A DNA stretch of 64,000 nt from Casp-actino8 sp965659595 (GTDB lineage Bacteria > Actinomycetota > Acidimicrobiia > Acidimicrobiales > Ilumatobacteraceae), in assembly GCA_965659595.1 (NCBI GenBank), contig CBFHWN010000003.1, positions 10,173 through 74,172 on the forward strand. The letters are read 5' to 3'. Shown here in pieces: positions 23,158-30,498 of this stretch. Under the pieces are notes generated by a model. It was given only the letters and a program-made list of their open reading frames with translations, made no database searches and was not told where the DNA came from. Every line of letters begins with the position of its first letter. Position 1 is the stretch's first letter. The position numbers were made by a program, and so were the translations under genes.

Positions 23158-23873
23158 TCAGCTACGACGACAATCTGCGGGATTCGATCACGCGCCATCT
23201 CGCCGCCCACGAACGACGCGAGTTCTCCCTCGACGGCTACCGCCACGCCGCTGTCGCCATCGTGCTGGTCGACAGCGAACCCGACGATCACGAAGATCCC
23301 TGCCCGGTGGGCGACGATCAGATGAAGAACGTGCCCGGTGACGTCGACGGCCTCGACGGACGAATGTTCGGTGTGGCGGGTGGTGCGGCATTCCTCTTGT
23401 GCCGACGAGCGGCCCGCATGAATCGCCACGCCGGCCAGTGGGCGCTGCCCGGCGGACGTCTCGACGACGGGGAGTCACCGATCGAAGCGGCTGTGCGCGA
23501 ACTCCATGAGGAACTCGGTCTGCAGTTGGGTCCCGATCATGTTCTCGGATTGCTCGACGACTACCCCACTCGCTCGGGATTCGTCATGACACCGGTCGTT
23601 CTGTGGGCGGGTCGTGACGCCGTGATCGACCCCGACCCGAACGAAGTCGCCTACGCCTACCGAATCGGACTGCACGAGTTGTGCCGACCCGATTCACCTC
23701 GATTCGTGAATATTCCCGAGAGTGATCGTCCGGTGATTCAAATGCCGCTCAGTCGTGATCTGATCCATGCGCCGACTGGCGCAGTATTGGCTCAACTGCG
23801 CTGGGTGGCGATCGAAGGACGCGTCAACGAGCGGGTCGATCACTATGAACAGCCGGTGTTCGCGTGGAAGTGA
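23154..23873 (+). CDS. NUDIX hydrolase, CoA-pyrophosphatase-like
   Basis: The 239-residue protein carries a complete Nudix box, GGRLDDGESP followed by REL.EELG (about residues 101-123). The box is preceded by LCRRAARMNRHAGQWALPGG, a beginning that resembles coenzyme A pyrophosphatases (NudL). It would cleave a nucleoside diphosphate linked to another group. The GTG start overlaps the kynU stop codon (GTGA). The last 50 bp overlap the end of the convergent DoxX gene. Confidence 0.85.
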   Translation: MISYDDNLRDSITRHLAAHERREFSLDGYRHAAVAIVLVDSEPDDHEDPCPVGDDQMKNVPGDVDGLDGRMFGVAGGAAFLLCRRAARMNRHAGQWALPGGRLDDGESPIEAAVRELHEELGLQLGPDHVLGLLDDYPTRSGFVMTPVVLWAGRDAVIDPDPNEVAYAYRIGLHELCRPDSPRFVNIPESDRPVIQMPLSRDLIHAPTGAVLAQLRWVAIEGRVNERVDHYEQPVFAWK

Positions 23874-24234
23874 ACACGCGCCAGGCGAGCCAGATCATCA
23901 CGAATTGAAGGGGAAGCCGACCGTACGACACGATCTGTTCGCTGAACGGTCGATCTCGCCAGTCCCACGTCATGTAGATGTTGGCGGGATACACACCGAC
24001 GAACAGAACGATCGCCGAGAGAGCTCCGATGCGCCGAGTTCGGGAGAAGAAGAGGAGAGGTCCGACCACCAGCTCGGCGACGCCACTGGCGTACGTCCAG
24101 AAGCGCTCCGACGGCGGGAGCCATGGCGGAACGATGTCGTCGAAGAATTGCGGATTCACGAAATGCATCACCCCGGCGAGGGTGATGAAAGTTCCGAGGA
24201 CGAGCGAGACCCGATTCCAACGCGGCGCGTTCAC
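23824..24234 (-). CDS. DoxX-like small membrane protein
   Basis: The 136-residue protein has four predicted transmembrane helices and the DoxX-like pattern LAGVMHFVNPQFF, FWTYASGVAELVVGPLLF and RRIGALSAIVLFVGVYPANIYM. DoxX-family proteins are found in respiratory and redox-stress complexes, but the precise role is unknown. It starts with GTG. Its 3' end overlaps the NUDIX gene by 50 bp on the opposite strand. Confidence 0.8.
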   Translation of the reverse strand: MNAPRWNRVSLVLGTFITLAGVMHFVNPQFFDDIVPPWLPPSERFWTYASGVAELVVGPLLFFSRTRRIGALSAIVLFVGVYPANIYMTWDWRDRPFSEQIVSYGRLPLQFVMIWLAWRVFTSTRTPAVHSDRPAR

Positions 24235-24240
24235 GAGGTC

Positions 24241-24259
24241 ACCCTACTGGCGGTACGCT
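24241..24259. promoter_or_regulatory. Divergent -10 pair between the DoxX and PAQR genes
   Basis: On the minus strand TAGGGT (24246-24241) ends 6 nt before GTG 24234. On the plus strand TACGCT (24254-24259) ends 6 nt before ATG 24266. The start codons are 31 bp apart. Confidence 0.55.
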
Positions 24260-24265
24260 CGACCG

Positions 24266-24928
24266 ATGACCGACGCGTCGATCGTCGAACCGGCTCCGAT
24301 TCGACCGATGTTGCGCGGTGTGTTCCATCGCATCGCAGTCGTCCTCGCACTTCCGGCTTTCGTAGTGCTGATCGTGCTGTCGTCATCGGTGGGCGCTCGT
24401 GTTGCGAGCACGATCTACGCGTTTGGCATCTTGTCGATGCTCGGTGTGTCGGCCGTCTACCACTCGGGTCGACTGAGCGAACGAACCCAGCGGATCTTCA
24501 AGCGCATCGATCACTCGACGATCCTTCTCGCCGTGACCGGTAGCTACACGGCGGTGGCCGTCGGCGCACTGGAAGGCCGTAGCCAACTCACTCTGTTGTT
24601 GTTCGTCTGGACGGCGGCCGTCGTCGGAGTGATCATTCGTATGCGTTGGCTCCACGGACCACGATCCGTCACGGCAATCGTGTATCTGGTGGTCGGATGG
24701 AGTGCCCTCGTCGAAATCGCTGCGCTGGTGCAATCACTTGATGCCGTTGACACTGCACTTCTGGTGACCGGCGGCGGCCTCTACACAATCGGCGCAGTCA
24801 TCTATTCGGCCAAGTGGCCGAACCCGTTCCCACGGGTGCTCGGATTCCACGAGGTGTTCCATGCGCTCGTGGTCGGTGCAGTAGTGGTTCATTACGTCCT
24901 CGTGGCCCGATTGGTGGTCGCCGCATGA
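24266..24928 (+). CDS. Hemolysin III / PAQR family membrane protein
   Basis: The 220-residue protein has about seven transmembrane helices and the conserved polar residues of the YqfA/PAQR family: SAVYH in helix 2, IDHSTILLAVTGSYT, and the C-terminal FHEVFHALVVGAVVVHY His cluster. These histidines form a metal (zinc) site in PAQR hydrolases. The bacterial role is unsettled, with ceramidase-like or membrane homeostasis functions proposed. Its stop codon overlaps the ATG of an enoyl-CoA hydratase gene by 4 bp. Confidence 0.88.
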   Translation: MTDASIVEPAPIRPMLRGVFHRIAVVLALPAFVVLIVLSSSVGARVASTIYAFGILSMLGVSAVYHSGRLSERTQRIFKRIDHSTILLAVTGSYTAVAVGALEGRSQLTLLLFVWTAAVVGVIIRMRWLHGPRSVTAIVYLVVGWSALVEIAALVQSLDAVDTALLVTGGGLYTIGAVIYSAKWPNPFPRVLGFHEVFHALVVGAVVVHYVLVARLVVAA

Positions 24929-25722
24929 GCACTTCGACGGTTCTCTACGACGTGGCCGACGGCGTGGCGACCATCACGCTCAACCGGCCCGAAGTGCGCA
25001 ATGCATTCGGCGCTGGGATGGGTGAGGCATTGGCCGACGCATACCGACGAGCCGACCTCGACGACGCAGTGCGAGCGGTCGTCGTCACCGGCACTCCACC
25101 GGCGTTCTGTGCCGGGGCAGACATGTCGAGTGGTGGCGACACGTTCCGCCCGCGCGATGAATCCGACTTCAGTGCCTCCGGAGTGTCGTTTCGCGCCTGG
25201 AATGTGCGCAAGCCGGTGATCGCAGCTGTCAATGGCCATGCCATCGGGATCGGATTCACGCTCACTCTGCAGTGCGACATTCGGGTCTTCGCTCGCGATG
25301 CCAAGTACGGCATTGTTCAGGCTCGTCGCGGCATGATGGGTGACGGGATGTCTCACTGGACGCTTCCGAGAATCGCCGGATTCACCAATGCCGCCGACGT
25401 TCTTCTCACCGGCCGGACCTTCGACGGCGACGAAGCTTTTCGTTTAGGAGTCTGTAGTCGAGTCGTCGGGAACGACGCCGTCCTTCCCACCGCTACCGAC
25501 ATCGCACGCGACATTGCGGTCAACGTGTCGCCGGCATCGGCGGCGGCGAGTAAGCACGCGTTGTGGCAGACCTGGTCGTCGACCGCCGACGACATCGAGC
25601 GGACCGAGACCGAGTTGCATCACGTTCTCATGCGACTACCCGATGCCAAGGAAGGTGTCGAGGCGTTCCTCGAACGACGTGAACCGCGATGGACCACACG
25701 TGTCACCGACGTGATCGAGTGA
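24925..25722 (+). CDS. Enoyl-CoA hydratase/isomerase family protein
   Basis: The 265-residue crotonase-fold protein has the oxyanion-hole segments PPAFCAGADMSSGG and AVNGHAIGIGFTLTLQCD, and a MMGDGMSHWTLPRIAG region where hydratases place a catalytic acidic residue. The expected second Glu is not obvious, so the exact reaction (hydration, isomerisation or hydrolysis) is open. It is coupled to the PAQR gene (ATGA overlap). Confidence 0.88.
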   Translation: MSTSTVLYDVADGVATITLNRPEVRNAFGAGMGEALADAYRRADLDDAVRAVVVTGTPPAFCAGADMSSGGDTFRPRDESDFSASGVSFRAWNVRKPVIAAVNGHAIGIGFTLTLQCDIRVFARDAKYGIVQARRGMMGDGMSHWTLPRIAGFTNAADVLLTGRTFDGDEAFRLGVCSRVVGNDAVLPTATDIARDIAVNVSPASAAASKHALWQTWSSTADDIERTETELHHVLMRLPDAKEGVEAFLERREPRWTTRVTDVIE

Positions 25723-25790
25723 CATTCGCAGCGCTCCACTGACGAGTCCAGCCTCTACGGTTCGTCGTCTCAAACGTCGGAGGTGACGAC

Positions 25791-26288
25791 ATGACGGCAA
25801 TGTTGACCCGAATTCATGAAGAGCATCGTGAGATGCTTCCGCATGTGAAGGCCATGCGAACCACCGCCGAGTTGGTCGGCCATACGCCGCATTCGGTCGT
25901 GGTCTCACGGTGTGAGGAAGCACTGCAATTCATGCAGCACCATTTGTTTCCGCACGCGCGAGCCGAGGAACAGTTCCTGTATCCCGTCCTCGATCGTCTG
26001 GAGCGGGCTCGTCTCGGATCGGCTCTCCTTCGATGGGATCACGAAGAAATGGAACGACATGCAGAGGACCTGCGGAGTCATTGGGAGAAGCTGGTGTCGA
26101 ATCGACTCATGACCGATGACGTCGAACGGCGTGTTCGTGAGACCCTCCTCGGCCTTCACGATCTCATCATCCAACATTTCACCAAGGAGGACGATCTGGT
26201 GGTGCCTCTTCTCGAGGCCAACCTGTCTCAGGAGGAGGCCGACGAGATCGAACACGACATGTCGGTGCTCGAAAGACGCCTCGTGTGA
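25791..26288 (+). CDS. Hemerythrin-like domain protein
   Basis: The 165-residue helical protein carries the hemerythrin His/Glu pattern: IHEEHREMLPH, then FMQHHLFPHARAEEQFLYP, WDHEEMERHAEDL, and LHDLIIQHFTKEDDLVVPLL. The pattern supports a di-iron centre that binds O2, NO or peroxide. A strong GGAGG ribosome binding site 7 nt before the ATG, and a TACGGT hexamer about 28 nt further up, indicate a normal leadered mRNA. It stands alone just upstream of the heme-uptake locus. Confidence 0.85.
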   Translation: MTAMLTRIHEEHREMLPHVKAMRTTAELVGHTPHSVVVSRCEEALQFMQHHLFPHARAEEQFLYPVLDRLERARLGSALLRWDHEEMERHAEDLRSHWEKLVSNRLMTDDVERRVRETLLGLHDLIIQHFTKEDDLVVPLLEANLSQEEADEIEHDMSVLERRLV

Positions 26289-26334
26289 CGTGAGTTGGCC
26301 CGGTCTCGCCGGTGGGGAGGATCAGGGCCCGAGT

Positions 26335-26340
26335 TAGTCT
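26335..26340 (+). promoter_or_regulatory. -10 hexamer of the heme-uptake locus
   Basis: TAGTCT ends 9 nt before GTG 26350. Confidence 0.45.
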
Positions 26341-26349
26341 TTCCACCTG

Positions 26350-27108
26350 GTGTTGTCACCTCGTCGAGCCCCCCGTCGACTTCGTCGCCCCACCCGCTCG
26401 TCATGGGTCGCGGGTCTCTTCGGCGTCGCCGGATTGGCCGTGGCACTCGGCGGTACGGCACGAGCCGACGACACGGCCACCGACGGCACTCGAACCCTGA
26501 CGGTGTCGAAGAGCCTCGATCTGTCGGGGGATGGGGACACGATCCTCGTCACCGGCTCTGGCTACGACGAGTCGAAAGGCATCTACGTCGGGTTGTGCGT
26601 GATGACATCGCCCGACGAGCAGCCGTCACCGTGTGGTGGCGGTATCGATCGCTCAGGCTCGACAGGAGCATCCGAATGGGTCTCGTCCAATCCTCCGTCG
26701 TACGCAGTTGGTCTCCCCATCCCGTACGGGCCCGGAGGCTCGTTCACCATCGAACTGGCGGTGTCTCCGACGATCAATGAAGTGGTCGACTGTCGCGATT
26801 TTTCGTGTGCGATCGTCACCAAGAGCGACCACACGATCATCAGCGATCGTTCGCAGGATTTGATCATCCCTGTCACGTTCACTGGAGTTGCGCCCAGCAC
26901 CACGACGGAGGCTCCGAGCGAGTCGTCGACGCCTTCTGAGACCGCACCCGAAATCACGGTCGCCGACGGTGTGTCCGACCTGGCCGAGGTGGCCGTTGGT
27001 GAGAACGATGGGAACACCACCTTGATCGTGGTGTTGGTCGCCGTCGTCGTGGTCGGCGTCGTCGGGGCCGTCATCGTCGTTCGTCGCGCGAAGTCGAATG
27101 TGCGATGA
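26350..27108 (+). CDS. Exported, C-terminally anchored protein of the heme-uptake locus
   Basis: The 252-residue protein has a twin-Arg-rich N-terminus and signal peptide ending near TARA, then one beta-rich domain (about residues 50-180), a Ser/Thr/Glu stalk, a single C-terminal helix and a short basic tail. The domain contains VTGSGYDESKGIYVGLCV, four cysteines that could make two disulfides, and ends LIIPVTF. The pattern recalls neocarzinostatin-like beta sandwiches and the segments around HtaA modules of actinobacterial heme receptors, but no clear HtaA domain is visible. It overlaps hmuT by 4 bp. A surface heme-binding role is inferred. Confidence 0.65.
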   Translation: MLSPRRAPRRLRRPTRSSWVAGLFGVAGLAVALGGTARADDTATDGTRTLTVSKSLDLSGDGDTILVTGSGYDESKGIYVGLCVMTSPDEQPSPCGGGIDRSGSTGASEWVSSNPPSYAVGLPIPYGPGGSFTIELAVSPTINEVVDCRDFSCAIVTKSDHTIISDRSQDLIIPVTFTGVAPSTTTEAPSESSTPSETAPEITVADGVSDLAEVAVGENDGNTTLIVVLVAVVVVGVVGAVIVVRRAKSNVR

Positions 27109-27995
27109 CGGTGACGAGGTCGCTGCGGCGAGTCCTGGTAGCGGCCTCACTCGTATCGGTCGTCGCCTGCTCGTCGAATTCCGAACCCGCGACCGACGGT
27201 GAGCGCATCGTCACCATGACGGCCGGTCTCACCGAAGCTGTGTACGCGCTCGGCTTCGGTGATCTTGTGGTGGGTCGTGATCTCGGTAGCACTCTTCCCG
27301 AAGCTTCCGATCGACCGATCGTCACCACTACCCACGACGTCAATGTGGAGGCCCTGCTCGCAGTACGGCCCACGTTGGTGATCGTCGACGAAGACACCGG
27401 ACCCGATGAGGCTCTCGATCAGATCCGATCGACTGGTGTACGAGTCGAAATGATCGACAATGCAACGCGGGTCGACGAGATCGTGCCACGCCTACAGAAG
27501 GTTGCGGCGATCCTCGGCGCTCCCGAGCGTGCGGAACGTCTCGCCGACGTCATCGACAGCGAACTCGAACGAGTCGGCGCCGATGGCTCATTGTCGAGTC
27601 GGCCTCGGGTCGCCTTCTTGTACGTCCGTGGTCCGGCGGGTGTGTACCTACTGGGTGGACCGGGTTCGGGCCCTGACTCCATCATCGAGGCGGCCGGTGG
27701 AATCGACGCCGGAACGGAGATCGGCCTCGATCTTCCCTTCACCCCGCTCACTCCCGAGGCCTTGGTGGAAGCCGCCCCCGACATACTGCTCGTCACCACG
27801 ACGGGCCTCGATTCGGTCGACGGAGTCAGTGGTCTCCTTGAACTCGTCGGCGTGCAGCAAACCCCAGCCGGTAAGGCTCGTCGCGTGATGACGGCCGAAG
27901 ACGGGTTGCTCTTCAGCTTCGGGCCCCGAACCCCGGACTTGGTATCGGGGCTCCGAGCGGAAATGATCGTGCAGATGGAGAAGGTCCCGGCATGA
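27105..27995 (+). CDS. hmuT: Heme ABC transporter, substrate-binding lipoprotein HmuT
   Basis: The 296-residue protein has a lipoprotein signal with lipobox VVAC, followed by the class III periplasmic-binding fold: RIVTMTAGLTEAVYALGFGD, PEASDRPIV, LLAVRPTLVIVDEDTGP, and the C-terminal LLFSFGPRTPDLVSGL. The last segment and the order of genes point to heme rather than ferric siderophore as cargo. It is translationally coupled to the surface protein gene upstream and the permease gene downstream. Confidence 0.87.
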   Translation: MTVTRSLRRVLVAASLVSVVACSSNSEPATDGERIVTMTAGLTEAVYALGFGDLVVGRDLGSTLPEASDRPIVTTTHDVNVEALLAVRPTLVIVDEDTGPDEALDQIRSTGVRVEMIDNATRVDEIVPRLQKVAAILGAPERAERLADVIDSELERVGADGSLSSRPRVAFLYVRGPAGVYLLGGPGSGPDSIIEAAGGIDAGTEIGLDLPFTPLTPEALVEAAPDILLVTTTGLDSVDGVSGLLELVGVQQTPAGKARRVMTAEDGLLFSFGPRTPDLVSGLRAEMIVQMEKVPA

Positions 27996-29047
27996 CCCAG
28001 CGTCGAGATCATGGCGCCACGTTCGATCCCCGAATGGTGGCGGCCGTTCTTGTGGTCATGCTGCTGGCCACGGTTCTTCTCTCGGCGGCCATCGGCGCGT
28101 ATCAGGTGTCGATCGGTGACGTGTTCGGATCGGTGGCGCGTCGGATCGGCATCGTGTCCAGTGATCCAAGTGATCCTGTGGCTGACGAACTGATCTGGTT
28201 CATTCGACTTCCACGCATCGTTCTCGGAATTCTGGTTGGCGCTTGTTTGGCCACGGCAGGTGCCGTGATGCAAGGAGCCTTCGCCAATCCGTTGTCTGAA
28301 CCCGGGATTGTCGGCGTGTCATCAGGGGCCATGGCTGGTGCCGCGCTGCAGATCGTCACCGGTTTCGCACCGTTCGGAATCTGGACGCTTCCGGTGGCCG
28401 CGTTTCTCGGAGGCCTGGCTGCCGTTGTGATCGTCTACGCCACGGCTCGTCATGAGGGACGAACCGAGACGATCACCCTCATCCTCATGGGCGTGGCGCT
28501 CAATGCGTTGGCGGGCGCGATCATCGGTCTGCTCGCTTACGTTGCCGACGATGCGTCTCTGCGGTCACTCACGTCGTGGACTCTCGGATCCCTCGCTCAG
28601 TCGACGTGGGAGAAGGTGTGGATCGTCACCCCGGCCGCACTACTCGGCATGATCGGGGCGTTCTCCCTTCGTCGCACCCTCGACCTCTTGTCGCTCGGTG
28701 ATCGTGCGGCTCGACATGTCGGTGTCGACGTCGAGAAGGCTCGAATTCGTGTGCTCGTCGTGGTGGCCATTCTGGCCGCTTCGGCGGTGGCGGTATCAGG
28801 CATCGTGCTTTTCGTCGGACTCTTGGTGCCTCATGTGGTCCGTCTGTTCGTGGGTCCGACGCACAAGAACCTGCTGCCGTTGTCGGTGTTGTTCGGTTCG
28901 GTTGTGGTGGCGTTGGCTGATTTGTTGGCACGCAACATCGTCGAACCAGCCGAATTGCCTCTCGGTGTGCTGACCTCGATCCTCGGTGCACCGGTCTTCA
29001 TCTGGCAGTTGCGTCGCCTCCGCACTCGCCACGGAGGTTGGGCATGA
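27992..29047 (+). CDS. hmuU: Heme ABC transporter permease HmuU
   Basis: The 351-residue membrane protein belongs to the FecCD/BtuC permease family. It shows IRLPRIVLGILVGACLATAGAVMQGAFANPL and LSLGDRAARHVGVDVEKAR, a coupling-helix region for the ATPase. The C-terminus has the usual GLLVPHVVRLFVGPTHKNLLP segment. Two copies would form the membrane channel. Both ends overlap neighbouring genes by 4 bp. Confidence 0.93.
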   Translation: MTQRRDHGATFDPRMVAAVLVVMLLATVLLSAAIGAYQVSIGDVFGSVARRIGIVSSDPSDPVADELIWFIRLPRIVLGILVGACLATAGAVMQGAFANPLSEPGIVGVSSGAMAGAALQIVTGFAPFGIWTLPVAAFLGGLAAVVIVYATARHEGRTETITLILMGVALNALAGAIIGLLAYVADDASLRSLTSWTLGSLAQSTWEKVWIVTPAALLGMIGAFSLRRTLDLLSLGDRAARHVGVDVEKARIRVLVVVAILAASAVAVSGIVLFVGLLVPHVVRLFVGPTHKNLLPLSVLFGSVVVALADLLARNIVEPAELPLGVLTSILGAPVFIWQLRRLRTRHGGWA

Positions 29048-29829
29048 GTGGTCTTCATGCAAGGAATGCGTCGCTCGAACGCGACGGAACGGTGTTGTGT
29101 CGTGATGTCGACGTCGAATTCGGTGCTGGCCAGCTCGTGGCCATCGTGGGTCCGAACGGCGCCGGAAAGTCGAGTCTGCTCGCGCTATTGGCCGGCGACC
29201 TCGATCCGGCCAGCGGCTCGGTCGATCTCGACGGAGTGAAGATGTCGTTGGTCGAGCCGCTCGAGTTGGCTCGACAGCGGGCAGTTCTGTCGCAGTCGAA
29301 CACGGTGGCGTTTCCGTTCTCGGTGGCCGAAGTCGTGACGATGGGAAGGTTTCCGTGGTCGGCTCAGTCGAGTGCGGCCACCGATCAACGCATCGTCGCC
29401 GAATCGATGGCGGCCACCGACGTCGCGCACTTGGCTCGTCGGCGAATCACCACACTGTCGGGTGGTGAGGCGGCCCGAGTCGCTCTGGCTCGTGTGCTCG
29501 CCCAGGACACTGCCATCGTGCTTCTCGACGAACCCACCGCGTCGCTTGACATCAAGCATCAGGAGATGGTGTTCGACCTGCTCCGAGCCAAGGCCAAGGG
29601 CGGGGCGCTCGTCATCATCGTGGTGCACGACCTCGAGGCGGCCGCCGCCATCGCCGACCGACTGATCGTGATGAACGACGGTCGAGTGGTGGCCGACGGA
29701 CGGCCCGATCAGATCCTGTCGTCGGAACTGTTGAGTGACGTCTATGACTATCCGCTGACTGTGAAAGTCGATCCGGCCAGTGGTTCACTGGAGATCCGCC
29801 CTCGTCGGAATCACCCGACCGGCCCCTGA
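29044..29829 (+). CDS. hmuV: Heme ABC transporter ATPase HmuV
   Basis: The 261-residue protein carries Walker A GPNGAGKSSL, the signature motif LSGGEAARVALAR, Walker B AIVLLDEPTASLD and the switch His in IIVVHDL. It powers HmuU. ATG 29044 overlaps the hmuU stop codon, and a TTG two codons upstream is less likely. The signature LSGGE is of the BtuD/HmuV type. Confidence 0.94.
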   Translation: MSGLHARNASLERDGTVLCRDVDVEFGAGQLVAIVGPNGAGKSSLLALLAGDLDPASGSVDLDGVKMSLVEPLELARQRAVLSQSNTVAFPFSVAEVVTMGRFPWSAQSSAATDQRIVAESMAATDVAHLARRRITTLSGGEAARVALARVLAQDTAIVLLDEPTASLDIKHQEMVFDLLRAKAKGGALVIIVVHDLEAAAAIADRLIVMNDGRVVADGRPDQILSSELLSDVYDYPLTVKVDPASGSLEIRPRRNHPTGP

Positions 29830-29844
29830 ACCGGAGGTCGCTCC

Positions 29845-30468
29845 ATGAATCGATTCGCTCGCCGAGTAACGGCAGCTTCGGTTTCCCTCGTGCTCGTTGC
29901 GTCGTGTGGAGGATCCGACAATTCCTCCGGCAACTCGGTCGTTGACACGACCGTCACCCCGACCTCGGCCGTACCGGCAATCGAGGCTCCGACGACCACT
30001 GTGGCCGACTCCACCACCACGATGGCTCCGGCCGGACCAACCGTCGAGATCGTGGGCGGTGTCACGGACTTCTCATCCGACATCGAAACGATGGTGACAG
30101 TTGTGGGAACCGGCTTCACCGACTTGGCGATCGGAAATCGCCCGCCACTTGATGGTCTCCCGACGGGGGTCTACGTCGTGGTCGGTACCTTCGACGAGGT
30201 GTGGCAGCCGTCCACCGGTGCCGGTGCATCGACTCGTCGGACCGATCCCATGAACCAGATGTGGGCCATGCCGGTCGATTCCCGCAGTGTTCTCGATCCG
30301 GATGGCCTCCTTCCCAACATCTTCGTCCTCGAAATGGATGGCAGCTTCTCGGTGGATGTACCGGTGACGAAGCCTGAGGGTGACGGCATCTACGCGATTG
30401 CGGTGTACCCGGCCAGTGGTGGGATCAAAGCCGAGCACGAATTCCTGATACCGATCACCTTCTCGTGA
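29845..30468 (+). CDS. Lipoprotein related to the surface protein of the heme locus
   Basis: The 207-residue lipoprotein has a lipobox VASC, a Thr/Ser/Pro-rich linker, then a domain (about residues 72-207) that parallels the protein at 26350. Shared elements are VTVVGTGF, LPTGVYVVVG, a Trp-rich middle, GSFSVDVPV and the terminal FLIPITF. It lacks the cysteines and the C-terminal helix, and is held by lipid instead. It follows hmuV by 15 bp with a GGAGG ribosome binding site, so it belongs to the same operon. A heme-relay role is inferred only from position and similarity. Confidence 0.7.
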   Translation: MNRFARRVTAASVSLVLVASCGGSDNSSGNSVVDTTVTPTSAVPAIEAPTTTVADSTTTMAPAGPTVEIVGGVTDFSSDIETMVTVVGTGFTDLAIGNRPPLDGLPTGVYVVVGTFDEVWQPSTGAGASTRRTDPMNQMWAMPVDSRSVLDPDGLLPNIFVLEMDGSFSVDVPVTKPEGDGIYAIAVYPASGGIKAEHEFLIPITFS

Positions 30469-30498
30469 TCGTGTCGCTCGATGGGGAGCGACGTGCAA

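Noticed and set aside
24814..24924. A longer start for the enoyl-CoA hydratase gene within the PAQR gene
   Set aside because: The extra N-terminus is out-of-frame PAQR coding sequence. ATG 24925 overlaps the PAQR stop codon in the usual ATGA coupling.
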